In this document: positions 33,219-44,900 of the stretch, in pieces
Numbering within the stretch: the stretch's first letter is position 1
Layout of the letters: each line of letters opens with the position of its first letter
NCBI GenBank assembly: GCA_030867875.1
Contig: JAOWCC010001634.1
Span: 9,876,778-9,940,777, forward strand
DNA from: Actinernus sp. WN-2022
Taxonomy: Eukaryota > Cnidaria > Anthozoa > Actiniaria > Actinernidae
DNA length: 64,000 nt
Reading direction: 5' to 3'
The notes under the pieces: model-generated
What the model was told of the DNA's origin: nothing
The model's database searches: none
The model's input: only the letters and a program-made list of their open reading frames with translations
Translations under genes and position numbers: made by a program

Positions 33219-35062
33219 AGCAAGTGAAACTTCATACAAACGACCCCCCATGGGTTACTGCAGCCTTCAAAAAGCTAATAAAATTGCGCCAACAAGCTTT
33301 CACTAGTGGTGATCCTGAACGTTTCCGACACCTACGCAACCTTGTCAACCGAGAAAGAAAGTCCCTACGGAGCAGATATTTCTCGTCTAAGGTCCAACGC
33401 CTTAAAGACTCAAAACCCAATCAGTGGTGGAGTTCGGTTAAACAAATTGCGGGTATGACACCAGCCTGTGGCCCCGATGAGCTACAATCTCAACTTCATA
33501 TTGCTGGAATGGAATTGCTCTCGTCAAAGGATATTGCTAACATGATAAACGAAGCTTTTCTAGAACCAATGCAGTCTTTTGAGAGGCTACACTCCCTTCC
33601 CCCCATCGAGGATGATTCTGAGATGTTTCAGATTTCTGAAGAAGCCGTATTTGCGAACCTACGGAGCCTCAACCCTCATAAGGCCCCCGGACCTGATGGA
33701 GTCTCGAACTGGATTCTCACTGAATATGCTGATATCCTCGCTGGCCCAATATGTTGTGTCCTGAACAGTTCGTTTGCTGAACAGAAACTCCCTCCGTCTT
33801 GGAAGCTAGCTGACGTTATTCCCATACCAAAACTTAAACCAGTCGTGGAAGTTAATAGCCACCTTAGACCTATCTCACTGACTCCTGCGATTTCTAAAGT
33901 TGCGGAAGATTTCATTGTGAAATCGTATCTTGCACCTGCAGTATTAGGAAGGATTGATCCTGACCAGTACGGGGCCATCCCCCTGTCTTCTACCGTACAG
34001 TCCCTCATCTCAACGATACATCACTGGGCTCATGCCACGGATGCAACTGGTGCCGCAGTGAGGGTCATCTTGCTCGACTACAAGAAGGCGTTCGACCTTA
34101 TCGACCATAATATTCTAGTACAAAAGGTCCTGAGTTTACCTATTCCTCGAAGCATAGTGCGCTGGATAGCCGATTTCCTAATGAATAGGAAACAGCGAGT
34201 TAAACTTTCACAAGACTGCCTGTCTGAGTGGGGCGACGTCCCTTCCGGGGTCCCACAAGGCACCAAGCTCGGTCCGTGGTTGTTTTTACTTGTGATTAAT
34301 GACCTTAGAGTCCCTGATGTTCATACCTGGAAGTATGTGGATGACACGTCGATAGCAGAGGTTGTCCCGAGACGAGCAAATAGTCAGATCCAACATGCCG
34401 TTGAATCAGTTGAAAATTGGTCTCGACAAAACAAGCTACAACTCAACGCTAAGAAATGCAAAGAACTTGTAGTCGATTTTAAGAACCAGAAACACGAATT
34501 CGATCCAATAATTTTGAATGGTAAAGATCTTAGTGTTGTTTCCCATGAGAAGATATTAGGCTTGCACATCTCTTCCAACTTGCAATGGAACACTCACATC
34601 AGTGAGATAATTAAGAAGGCGAACAAGCGTTTGTACTTTCTAGTATCAGTATCATTGAAACGCTCTAGGGTACCAGCTAATGATATCTGTAATTTCTATT
34701 GCACTTGCATTAGATCTCTTTTAGAATATTGCGCGCCCGTTTTCCATCACTCGTTACCCAAATATCTTAATGACGACCTAGAAAGGGTACAAAAGAGGGC
34801 CTTGGCAATAATATCGCCTAAAATGTCATATGTAAGCAACTTGCAGCTATTTAAATTAGTAACCCTGCAAGAACGACGCCAGCATTTATGCCAGAAATTA
34901 TTTTCATCCATTATAAGTTCTGAGACACATAAATTACATGGCCTCCTTCCACCTAGACATGTGTCCAAACATAATCTTAGGAAAAAGCGGACCTTTGATG
35001 TTCCTAGGGCCCGGACAAATCGTTATAAATGCACCTTCATCCCGTCCATGTGTAATTCCTAG
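33212..35062 (+). pseudogene. LINE D ORF2 C-terminal half: reverse transcriptase, long open frame
   Basis: An uninterrupted frame of about 612 codons. RT blocks: ANLRSLNPHKAPGPDGVSN (motif 1), LRPISLTPAISKVAED, LLDYKKAFDLIDHN (A), PSGVPQGTKLGPWLF (B), WKYVDDTSIAE (C, with YVDD in place of the common LINE YADD), ENWSRQNKLQLNAKKCKEL (D) and GLHISSNLQWNTHI (E). The C-terminus LLEYCAPVFHHSLPKY is typical of CR1/Jockey elements. There is no independent start codon of note: the frame is the continuation of the endonuclease half, displaced by an indel near 33208. The RT would copy element RNA at nicked chromosomal DNA. Confidence 0.88.
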
Positions 35063-35225
35063 AGCAATTTTTACCATTACGATACACTATATTTTTAACT
35101 TATGTAGATATTGATTGTGTTTATTTTATAGCTTGTAACACTAGTATAATTATTGTGAATTACGCAATTCAGCCGTGAGGCTGCAATGTGATTATTATTA
35201 AACTATCTATCTATCTATCTATCTA

Positions 35226-36526
35226 AAGTAATTACCAAAGCGATCAAGCGAAAACCGCAAATCACAATAATGATTGATATTTGCCACGACTATGACGTCA
35301 CTCCATAGCAACCGGCCCGCACGCATTTCCGAACTTCCGATGATCTCTGGCTCGTTATGGGTAATAATAGGGAACGAACCACAGGTAACCCAAAACGAAA
35401 CTAACGCGCGTAGCAAATTCCGCTAGTTCCTGCTAAAAAAACTAGTCTTGGTCTACATCGGAGGGGAAGATAAACACTGGTATGATCAACCAAAAGTCGA
35501 TGAAGGTATGCTAACCGTCATACGTGGGAAGCGATTAAAAGCTGATGTTTCAAGAGTAAGCCCTTCATGGCAGAGCGGAAAAAAAACACCATTTTAACTA
35601 GTGAAGACTTTTCTTTAGAATATATATAGCCCCTGCTTTATGATGGCTTGATCTGAGTTTCGTATGTCCTATGGCTTGAAGCTGTGTTTTGTCAGAGAAC
35701 ACTGAAATATGACTGACGTCTTTGCAAACGTTCTTAACAAACACCTGCCGCTTAATTAAAAAGTCAACAAGTCTCTGCATGGTCGCATTTCCTCTAATTA
35801 ATAATATTTAGACAACCCGAATAGAAAAAGTTTAAAAAATGAAGAACACTGCGTTGAAGAATGTACGTTATAACTGAAAATGTCCGATTATACGTGACTT
35901 TTTTACAATTCTAAAATAAAACGTTGGCAAATTCCTAGATACTAATTATATTCACTTTAGGACCTATCTTCTTTTAGAAGCGAGTCCCAAATATAGACGA
36001 CGAGCATATTCTTCGTTTTCTCCGTGCACCATGAATAAAAGATCAATTCAAATTTGATGCGATCGCCAAGGCGAAAACATTTCTTGTATTGTTTCGTAGG
36101 TAAAATCCAGGCAGATATGGTAACAATTTTTTCCATAGTTAGTTCAAATGCACTTGCAATCGAGGGCTGTTTAGCTATTCCATAGTGCGAATACTAAAAT
36201 TATCTTTACTAAGGTTGATGTTATACAAGGAAACAAGAATGGTTTACATCAATGTCGTTTTACCAAGCATCGAAGAGCTATCACGTAAAACTTTATAATT
36301 ATATAGTTTCAAAACGGATTAATCATATCCTAAATTAAGGGTTCTTAGTAACCTTCGAACTAAAGGGTTCAATTATACACCCTTACCTAGCTTCCGAACG
36401 TCTCCTTTGGGAATCGTGCCCAAAAAAGCACCATCAGAATTTCGTTTAATACATCCATAGTTCAAATGCACTTGCAATCGAGGGCTGTTTCGCTATTCCA
36501 TAGTGCGAATACAAAAATTTTCTTTA
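35226..36526. repeat. Non-coding; first copy of a ~250 bp duplication (36140-36387)
   Basis: The stretch contains no supported gene. AGTTCAAATGCACTTGCAAT begins a segment at 36140 that recurs at about 36459, in the same order through TTTCAAAACGGATTAATCAT to TAAAGGGTT-AATTATAC. The second copy is split by the MITE at 36527-36809. Confidence 0.6.
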
Positions 36527-36809
36527 GGGAAGGTACGTTTTTCATTTTTTTTTTGGGGGGGGGGGGGGGCTTGAGAGGGGAGGGTCATCAGGACTTTTTT
36601 GGAGGGTCAAACCTTTTTATTTTGAAAGCCAGGGAAGGGTCAACCTTTTTTTTGCCGGAGATGTCGTTGTCTTTTTTAAAGTTCGGCTGTTAAATTTGCC
36701 AGTTCTTAAGCTGCTTCAGATAGATAGAACAATAGTGAAAGTATCCCACATTCATAACAATGTTGCAAATTCCCAAGGACCCCCCACCAATAAAAAAACG
36801 TACCTTCCC
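36527..36809. mobile_element. Harbinger-like MITE (283 bp, TTA target duplication)
   Basis: Inverted ends GGGAAGGTACGTTTTT and AAAACGTACCTTCCC, with the 3 bp duplication TTA at 36524-36526 and 36810-36812. The uninterrupted sister segment at 36202-36216 gives the empty site. The interior includes T8 followed by a long G run (about 36543-36560). A 3 bp TWA-type duplication fits PIF/Harbinger. Confidence 0.88.
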
Positions 36810-37734
36810 TTACTAGTGTTGGTGTTTTACCAACCATTGTAGAGCTATCACGTAAAACTTTTTTAGTTTCAAAACGGATTAATCATATCCTGAAGTAAGG
36901 GTTCTTAGTCACCTTCGAACTAAAGGGTTGAATTATACATAATAATAGTAAATATTTTCGTAAGTTAAATTACCAATATATCCGGTAAGGTCCTAGCTGA
37001 TCTGAAGGGGTTTGTGGTTTGTTTGGTTAGGATTAATCGTATTATTTGGTAAGCCATTGTTGTATTGTTTAGTAAGCCATGTTCTTTGTTGTGCTTGGCT
37101 ACCCTATTGTTCATTCGCCAATGGCGTGGCTCGTTCAGAGCACTAGGTACTGACCCGATATATCAGTTGATTTATTTCTAAATGTGGCTTTAATTGATGA
37201 GAAATGACACGGCTTGAATGAGAAACTCATGGTGATAAAAAGAGAAACGAAAACTGCGAAATAGATTTCTCAACGTGCCAACTTATAGAATAACTACAAG
37301 GAAATGGCTATTCTATCACACACTAGAAAAACACGTAGAAGAGTCCACGCGAGCATACTTACCTTGTTTACTACAGCTCAGCAAAACTCACTACTCTTAG
37401 CTATTTTTTCCACTTTGGCAAGGCGTTGATGTCAAAACGGAAATGTCAAATTCCAATACAATGGCGGAAAACTAGTCTGTAGTGTAGATAAGCGAGGCAC
37501 TGGTTATAATCAACTCAGAGTCGACAAGGTCTGTAACGCTCAGTGCCGAGCATTCGGGAAGCGAAGCGCAGCTGTCCTTTCTCCAGCTGGAAAATGATAT
37601 GAGGGTATCACGTTCTAGACTCATTTACTAAGAGGAGCATAATACTATATAAATAGTTAGCCTCCTCCGCAGGCATCTCTAGTTAGGGAGGAGGTCAAAA
37701 CAATGGTCCTGGCTAGGGACCCAATTTTAGGGGG
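36810..37734. other. Non-coding; rest of the duplicated segment to ~36939, then nothing recognised
   Basis: After the MITE the duplicated segment continues to about 36939. The remaining ~800 bp hold no gene or repeat unit I can identify. Confidence 0.4.
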
Positions 37735-38025
37735 TGGGGTATGACCCGACACCACCAACCTTTTTGGATAGTGAGGGAGGGAGGTTGTACCCGAGACCCA
37801 CCACCTTTTTGGCTGGTGAGAGAGGGGGGTTGTACCCGAGACCCACCACCTTTTTGGCTGGTGAGAAACGGGGTTGTATCCGAGACCCACCACCGTTTTG
37901 GGGCTGGTGAGAGAGGGGGTTGTACCCGAGACTCACCACCTTTTTGGCTGGTGACTGAGGGGTTGTACCCGAGACCCACCACCTCTTTGGCTGGCGAGGG
38001 AGGGGTTGTACGCGATACACACGAC
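37735..38025. repeat. Minisatellite, ~45 bp unit, six to seven copies
   Basis: The unit carries GTTGTACCCGAGACCCACCA followed by CCTTTTTGGCTGGTGAGAGA and a variable G run of 3-6. Copies start near 37783, 37828, 37873, 37919 and 37966, with degenerate units at both edges. The even spacing without unique spacers rules out a spacer-type array. Confidence 0.93.
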
Positions 38026-38955
38026 CAACATATGTTATTAAACTACGACGACCGCTCAGATTTAAGATCCAATGACGGCAACGCTGATGATGACGTGATA
38101 GGAATTAATGGTGGTAAATTTGCATATATATTTTAGTCTTACGGATGCTACTCCGCTTCAACTAACTGTTCTTTCCCGTAAAAGAGTATTTCTTTATCCT
38201 TCCATGCTTTTCTACTTTTCTGCTGCATGATTTACAAACGGTAACTCTCTCCCTATCTCGAACCGAACGGCAACTCCGGCGAGAGACTGCTATTTAATTG
38301 CCTCAAATATTATAACGATTTGTTGCTTCAAAAAGGTATTCACAACATACACATTTAAGAGGCACTTGAGAAGCAAATGGATGCAGCCAAGTAGGGCCTT
38401 AATTTTGACATAATCTCTAATAATGTCTCAAGGCAAGCGTTCGTTTACTTGACCCAACGAACTATTTACAGCCTCCATGGCAGTTATTTGCATTTGTTAA
38501 AAATTTAATCCACTTTGGCGTCACTGAACGGCATTATTAGACGATTAAGAATGAAAAGTCCGAAGACTTTACAGTAAAGCTGATATACAACGTAAAATTC
38601 TAAAACAAAGCACTACGGTTAGCTAGGCCTGACACGAAAAGTGCTCGAACTAGATTGCAGCCATATAGACAGCTGTTTCGTTCTTATTAGAACTCGTCAG
38701 TATCGCATAGCAAACAGTACGAGGGCTTCGGTGCCACTGCACTACCGACCCGGACTGCGCTATAAGAAGCATCTAGTAAGAGCTCACAGAAAGGCTTGGT
38801 TATCGGGTCACACGTCATTACCGGTGTGGCGAAAAGCCAAAAACCAAGCAAATCTGAACTAAACGTGTTGTTTAGATGATTTTGTAGATGACACGCTTCC
38901 TAATTTGTCAAATATCACTAAAATAGTCCAATTGAGTCACGGAAATCTAGGGATA
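38026..38955. other. Non-coding, no supported gene
   Basis: A 73-codon open stretch at 38641-38862 has a basic, low-hydrophobicity translation and no motif; I do not accept it as a gene. No repeat was identified. Confidence 0.4.
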
Positions 38956-39067
38956 GTCACGTCAATTCGTATGGGAGGTCGTTATCTGAATTGTGTTGTT
39001 GGAATGGTTTGGTTATCTTAAACGGAGACTTTCTCGGTCAGTTTACGTGCCATACTTATAACGGTGC

Positions 39068-39433
39068 CAAGGGCGTATCTAGCCTATAGACCCGTAGGCC
39101 CGGGCCTACACATTTTACAGCCTACTTGTCTTATTACAAATGAATGTTGGGCTTGAGGAGCTGTCGAAATACATAAAACATGACCTGGAAGTGCAGCATA
39201 AGGCATTTGCGAAAGTCTAAATCAAAAAATCTCCCGGGGAAGCATGCTCCCGGTCCCCTCAAGAAGTAGCCTGCGTAGCAAGCCCAGGGGGAATGGGGAA
39301 GATATCCCTCCCTCTCCCCTCTTCCCTCCTCTTCCCAATTCCCCCTGGGCTTGCTACGCAGGCTACTCAAGAAGCGACCCTTACGGAACAGTTGTTTGGG
39401 CCTACAAATTATAAAAACCTGGCTACGCCACTG
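39068..39433. mobile_element. hAT-like MITE in LINE B1 (itself interrupted)
   Basis: Right end ...GGCTACGCCACTG, inverted relative to the left end CAAGGGCGTATC; the right end matches the CAGTGGCG terminus style of hAT MITEs. GGTGC is shared by both flanks (39063-39067, 39434-39438), less than the 8 bp expected, so one edge may be altered. Without the insert the LINE frame NGASVVDY is restored. Confidence 0.6.
39267..39365. mobile_element. 99 bp MITE nested in the previous one, 9 bp target duplication
   Basis: The ends TAGCCTGCGTAGCAAGCCC and GGGCTTGCTACGCAGGCTA are exact complements and extend to CAGGGGGA/TCCCCCTG. CTCAAGAAG occurs on both sides (39258-39266 and 39366-39374). A 9 bp duplication points to a Mutator-like mobiliser. 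Confidence 0.9.
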
Positions 39434-41683
39434 GGTGCAAGCGTGGTTGACTATGCAATTGTTTCCCATGATATTTTCCCATTAGTAAATCATTTTTCTG
39501 TATCCGATGTGGCGGAGTTTTCACATTACTGTTTTCTGTCCTTTGCTTTGATGGCTGAGCCTAGTTCTATAGCGGAAAATCCGTTAGAGTTCACACCATT
39601 TCCGATGTCCTTTGTATGGAATGATGAGTTGAAATCTTCCCTGCGTGATAATCTTGCTATAGCGAGGAGATTTACAATGAAATGAGCGATTTGTTGGATT
39701 TATCAAATGAAGCTGATTTGGAAATAGACTCGTTAGTCAGTTCGTTTACTGATATTATAGTTAATGTGTCCAAAAGAGTAGTGCCTGCCAAGAATAGAAA
39801 AGGCCCAAGAAAGAAATCGACGAGTACGAGTAAAAAACAGAAATGGTTTGACAAGAGTTGTCACTCCCTTAAAAAGGAATTGCGGAATTTAGGCAAATTG
39901 CTGTCGAAATGCCCCAGTGATCCTTTTTTGAGACACAAGTTTTTTTCTACGAAGAAGGATTATAAGCGGCTCATTAAACGATTGAAACGAAACTTCCAGA
40001 ACGACATGTTGAACAAAATTCAAGTAATGGAAGATAGAAATCCGAAAGAGTTTTGGAAACTGGTTAATTCTATTAAATCTCGCCAACCTGCAGGTATTTC
40101 CGATGATGTATCATCAGCAGAGTGGTATAGTTACTTCAAGGATTTAAATAAGGTTACTTTTACAACTGAGAACTCTAGTACTGAGGCTCAGATTGTACGC
40201 GATTATCAATTCTGGGCTTCTAATCATAATGGGATTCTTGATGCACCCATTTCAATCTGTGAAGGAAGTATGTGACTCAGCCGAAAAACTCAAAACTAAG
40301 AAAGCGAGTGCAGGTGACTCTGTGAATAATGAAATAATCAAAACCTCTGTGGATGTGTTAGCACCTTGTTTTGTTAAACTCTTCAACGCAGTTTTATCGC
40401 GCGGTGTGTTGCGCCGAGGAATTACCCCCTTTTTTCAGTCCGACATCGGAGTTAAACAGGGGTGTAACCTCAGTCCCACTCTATTCAATCTCTTTATAAA
40501 TGATATCCCTGGACTATTCAACACGCCTTCTTGTGACTCGGTATTGTTGGGGGACACAAAGTTGAGTTGTTTGCTCTATGCAGATGATCTAGTGTTGTTG
40601 TCTGAGTCCGGGCTGCAAGTTTGTATTCGTAAGCTGGAGAGATATGCTAAAAAGTGGAAATTGCGAGTTAATTTGAAAAAGTCCAAAGTTTTAGTTTTTG
40701 GGACGAAGGCTCAGCGACGTTTGTACGTTACCTCTAAATGGTCTTTTGGCAGCGATGCGTTAGAATCAGTTGATGAATATACATATTTGGGAATAACGTT
40801 CTATTATGGCGGTGGCTTTAATATTGCTCAAAAGACTCTTTATAATAAAGCGTTACGCGCTTATCACGGTTTGTTTAGAAGTTTTTCTAATGTGGAAAAT
40901 GTCCCGATAAAAGTACTGCTGAAATTGTTTTCAACGCTTGTAGTCCCGGTGCTGTTATATGGGTGCGAAATCTGGGGAGTACATGTTTTAGGACGCATAT
41001 CTAATTTCGATATGTTCAAGAAAAAGTTCTTCAGTATGGCTAACGATATAGAAAAAACTGCATTTGAAATTTTGCAAGCGTATCTTAGGGGTCCATTCCA
41101 AGTCTACAAATTTGGCTGTATATGCAGAATTGGGAAGGACACCAATGATTGTACATATGTCTTCATTAGTAGTCAAATATTGGTTACGTGTGAAAGATTC
41201 ATTTTATGAGAATGAATTGGTGGGTAAAGCAGCACGCTTAAATATTCAGTCTAATTCTCAGGGCGTTAAATTCACCAATTATTTGTTGGAAATGTGCAAT
41301 GTAAAACCTTTGAGTAATCTTGTTATTACATCTAATGGTAACATCAAACTTCTTGTTAAATATCTTAAGTCTGAATTATGTGATATTCATTTCAATAATA
41401 TGTGGAAGGACCAGGTTCAACAATGTAGTAAACTGCGTACTTTTAATCTTGTAAAATCGAGAATAGGCTTTGAAAATTATTTATCTCGCATTTCAAATGT
41501 AAAGCATCGTCAGACGGTGACAAGATTTAGGATTTCCGCGCATAAGTTTCCTGTTGAAGCTGGTCGATATGCAAATATCACTTACGATTTACGTATATGT
41601 ACAATTTGTAATATGAATGAAGTAGGTGATGAACAGCATTACTTTTCAAATTGTACCAATAGCAAATTAGTAGTATACAAATT

Positions 41684-41949
41684 GGCGGTTCTGGCACAGC
41701 ACTCCATGTTATTTTATGTCACATTCGACGACCCCCCCCCCCCCCCCCCATCGAATGTGACATAAAATATAACATGGAGTGCTGTGCCAGAACTACCAAT
41801 TTGTATACTACTATAGTCCCGCACGCCAACACAAGTACCTCCACTCTCCCTATACCATTTGTCGTACACATTATTATATTTTGAAACCCTATTAGAGAAA
41901 GGCTATTACTAAGGTATTACACTATGGCTGAACGCACACTAGAATTCGT
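41684..41949 (+). repeat. Left TIR of the Polinton, with a palindromic tip
   Basis: Positions 41791-41949 match the right TIR at roughly 98% (about three differences in 160). Outside this the tip is a near-perfect palindrome: arms 41668-41731 and 41750-41813 flank a run of C at 41732-41749. The inner edge falls nine codons into the polymerase gene. Confidence 0.9.
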
Positions 41950-44900
41950 GCGAGCACCCCGGGCCATTGGGAACTATTTACGCGGATGGAAGATGGATGT
42001 CCAAGACGGTAACCATCTAGGAGCAGACCCAGATGCTTTCCTCGTAGGTGTGCTGAAGCAGACTACCGAAAAGCTCGAGGAAGAGCTCCAAGACCTTAAT
42101 AGTATTAAGTTTCAGATAGCTTTAAATATCACACTCCGGCTTGACAAACCTGAGGGTTCAGTATATATGAGATAGCTACTTTTCGAAGTTCGCAAGAAAT
42201 TTTGACCAATGATGCTGGGATCAGTGAGGCAATAGTAGAAGCACATTCTCAGATCCAAAACATCATTGAGAAGTGGATCAGTCGAGGATCAAACTGGGCG
42301 ATAGATAGAGTCAACATTTTATGGTTAAACATCGCTCGTTATCCGTGGAGGTTCGTATATACCACTGCTTCCAGGGTTTCCAGAAATCGCAAATATGAAA
42401 GCCGTGATCAATGTAAAGAACGACGACGACCATTGCTTCCGTTGGACACTTCGCGCAGCAATGTTTCCAGTTGTAAAAAATCCTCAGAGGATGTCGAAGT
42501 ACCGAAAAGATGATGGGTTTAACTTTGATGGGGTGGATGCGCCAACACCAATCTCACAAATGAAACGCTTCGAGAAGCAAAACGAGATCTCCATCAATGT
42601 TTATGGTTGGGATCCAAAGGAAAAGTGCTTGATCGTACATCACATCTCGAAGGAGACCTTTTCAAAACGAGTTAACCTCTTGCTTATAGAGTGCCCAAAT
42701 AGTGGTCGACAACACTACTGTTGGATCAAGGACTTCAATAAGCTTTTATTCGATCAAACAAAACACGAATGTAGGAAACACTTCTGTGAGCGTTGTCTAC
42801 ATGGATATTCCAACGTAGACCTTCTCAAAAAGCATGTCCCAGAGTGTAACGGAGTCGATGACCGAGCCATTCGCATTGAAATGCCTACCAAGGAAAAGAA
42901 CATAGTCTCCTTTCAGAATATCAACAAACAGCTTAAAGTTCCCTACATTATCTATGCCGATCTCGAGGCTATAACCACTAAGATCGAAGTACCTGCCCAA
43001 GATCCCACGAAAAACACACTTAAAACAGAAGAACATATTCCATGTGGATTTTGCTACATAGTCGTACGTTCTGATGGTCGCAGCGAGCCACCTGTACTAT
43101 ATCGAGGTACGAATACTATCGAACGCTTTCTACGATGTGTACAAGATGAAGAGACCAAGATCAGAAAACTATAGAGACCAGAAAAGACCAGAAAACTATA
43201 GGGTTTATAATAGAGCAACGATTTGCCATATCTGCCAGAAGCCATTGGTTGGTGACGATAGAGTACGTGATCATTGTCACATAACAGGCGAGTTTCGAGG
43301 TGCCGCACATAAAGTCTGCAACCTCAAATTACGTATCTCACCTATCATTCCAATCGTATTTCACAACTTGCGCGGATACGATGCTCACCTACTAATGCAA
43401 TCTATATCCAAAACGAAAGGCAAGATCTCTTGTATACCAAACAATATGGAGAAATATATTTCATTCTCACTTGGTAACTTACGATTCATAGATAGCGCAC
43501 AATTCCTACTATCCTCTCTTGACAAATTGGTTTGTAGCACTATAGATGCAGCCGCAAACAAATGTAAACAATGTAATGAATTTGAGCTGGTTATCATTAA
43601 CGAGGACTGGAAGCTAGTTGGGACTTGCCCAAAGTGTGGAGAAGTGAACATAAAGCAACTCGACCCGTCTCGTCTCCCAATAACCGTTACACATACACCC
43701 ACTAATGCACACCTTCTTGGTCGCAAAGGCGTTTATCCGTATGAGTATATGGACACTTGGGAAAAATTCGCAGAGACTTCCCTTCCACCGAAAGAATCGT
43801 TCTATAGTAAACTAAATCTAGAGGACATAACCGATGAGGACTACGAACACGCACTAGAAGTTTGGAATGTATTTGGTTGTGAAACATTGGGAGACTACCA
43901 TGACCTTTACCTCCAAACCGATGTACTTCTTCTTGCAGATGTGTTCGAGACCTTTCGAACGGCATGCATGCAAAACTATGGCTTAGATCCAGCTCACTAC
44001 TATACAAGTCCTGGTCTATCGTGGGATGCGTTGTTGAAGAAGACTGGCGTGAAGCTTGGACTATTAACAGACTATGACATGCATCTATTCATCGAGAAAG
44101 GTATACGAGGTGGGATATCTATGGTGTCTCAACGTCATGCCAAATCAAACAACCCAAACGTGCCCGACTTCGACGAGGAGAATCCAAATAGTCATATTCT
44201 CTATCTTGACGCTAACAATCTATACGGATGGGCTATGAGTCAACATCTACCAACGGGAGTGTTTGAGTGGTGTACGCCAATAGAAGAACAAATCACCAAT
44301 CTTGCAATCGATTCAGACGTAGGTTACATCCTCGAAGTTGACCTTGAATATCCTCGAAAACTTCACGATATGCACAACAGCTATCCGTTAGCTCCTGAAA
44401 GAATGCAAGTGAATAAAGCTTGGTTCTCAGAGTATCAGACAAATCTATTCGAGGAGCTATACAAAGGAAATGGATCCTTGAAAGTGGAAAAGCTTGTACC
44501 TAACTTATATGACAAAGAGCGATACGTGCTCCACTACCGCAATCTACAACTATATCTATCTCTTGGCATGCGTTTGAAAAAGATCCATAGAACACTACGA
44601 TTCGATCAATCACCATGGATGGAGCCATACATACGAATGAATACGGAACTACGAAAACAAGCGAAGAGCCCTTTCGAGCAGGAACTCTACAAATTGATGA
44701 ACAATAGTGTATTTGGTAAAACAATGGAGAATCAGACTACAACGTCTCTTGAATAAACCTAGCTATGCTCGCTCAACGATCTTTGACAACGATCTAGTTG
44801 CCGTACACAATTACAAAAGTAAGTTACTACTGAACCGTCCAGTATATGTTGGAATGTCAATTCTAGATCTTTCAAAACATCTGATGTATGACTTCTACTA

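Larger units (their letters stand above)
31555..35225 (+). mobile_element. LINE D: APE-type non-LTR retrotransposon (YVDD reverse transcriptase)
   Basis: A nearly full coding region runs from an N-terminal Arg-rich segment (from about 31555) through endonuclease and RT to a stop at 35062, then a short 3' UTR and a (CTAT)n tail (35206-35225). It is unlike families A and B and resembles the L2/CR1 side of the Jockey group. A hAT-like MITE splits the endonuclease, and frameshifts near 32530 and 33208 inactivate it. Confidence 0.85.
38960..41667 (+). mobile_element. LINE B1: APE-type non-LTR retrotransposon, internally deleted, host of the Polinton
   Basis: Same family as LINE B2 (56039-60430, minus). 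The left edge begins inside the endonuclease (GDFLGQFTCHTYNGAK near 39015-39068). Two nested MITEs occupy 39068-39433. The element then runs through RT to the C-terminal Cys-rich domain, where the Polinton enters at about 41668-41684. A short LINE-like remnant may lie on the other side at 53196-53320. Confidence 0.8.
38960..41667 (+). pseudogene. LINE B1 ORF2: endonuclease end, RT with central deletion, Cys-rich C-terminus
   Basis: Coding pieces: about 38960-39068 and 39434-39685 (VDYAIVSHDIF, the endonuclease C-terminus), 39682-40275 (KKQKWFDKSCHSLKKEL up to the RT fingers), 40265-41060 (from LKTKKASAGDSVNNEII) and 41064-41667. Compared with B2, sequence jumps from FNAVLSRGV straight to SDIGVKQGCNLSPTLF (motif B), so RT blocks 2-4 including motif A (catalytic Asp) are deleted, roughly 120-150 residues. 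Motif C (LLYADDLVLLS) is present. The C-terminal knuckle CTICNMNEVGDEQHYFSNC is complete. With one catalytic Asp block lost, this copy could not have reverse-transcribed. Confidence 0.82.

Noticed and set aside
37735..38025. CRISPR array
   Set aside because: Units abut without unique spacers and the context is an animal genome.
37741..38136. 131-codon frame with repeated PPFWLVREGG-like units
   Set aside because: Entirely the 45 bp minisatellite (divisible by three, so it stays open); open frames also exist on the opposite strand.
38641..38862. 73-codon basic ORF
   Set aside because: No domain, no neighbours, chance-length.
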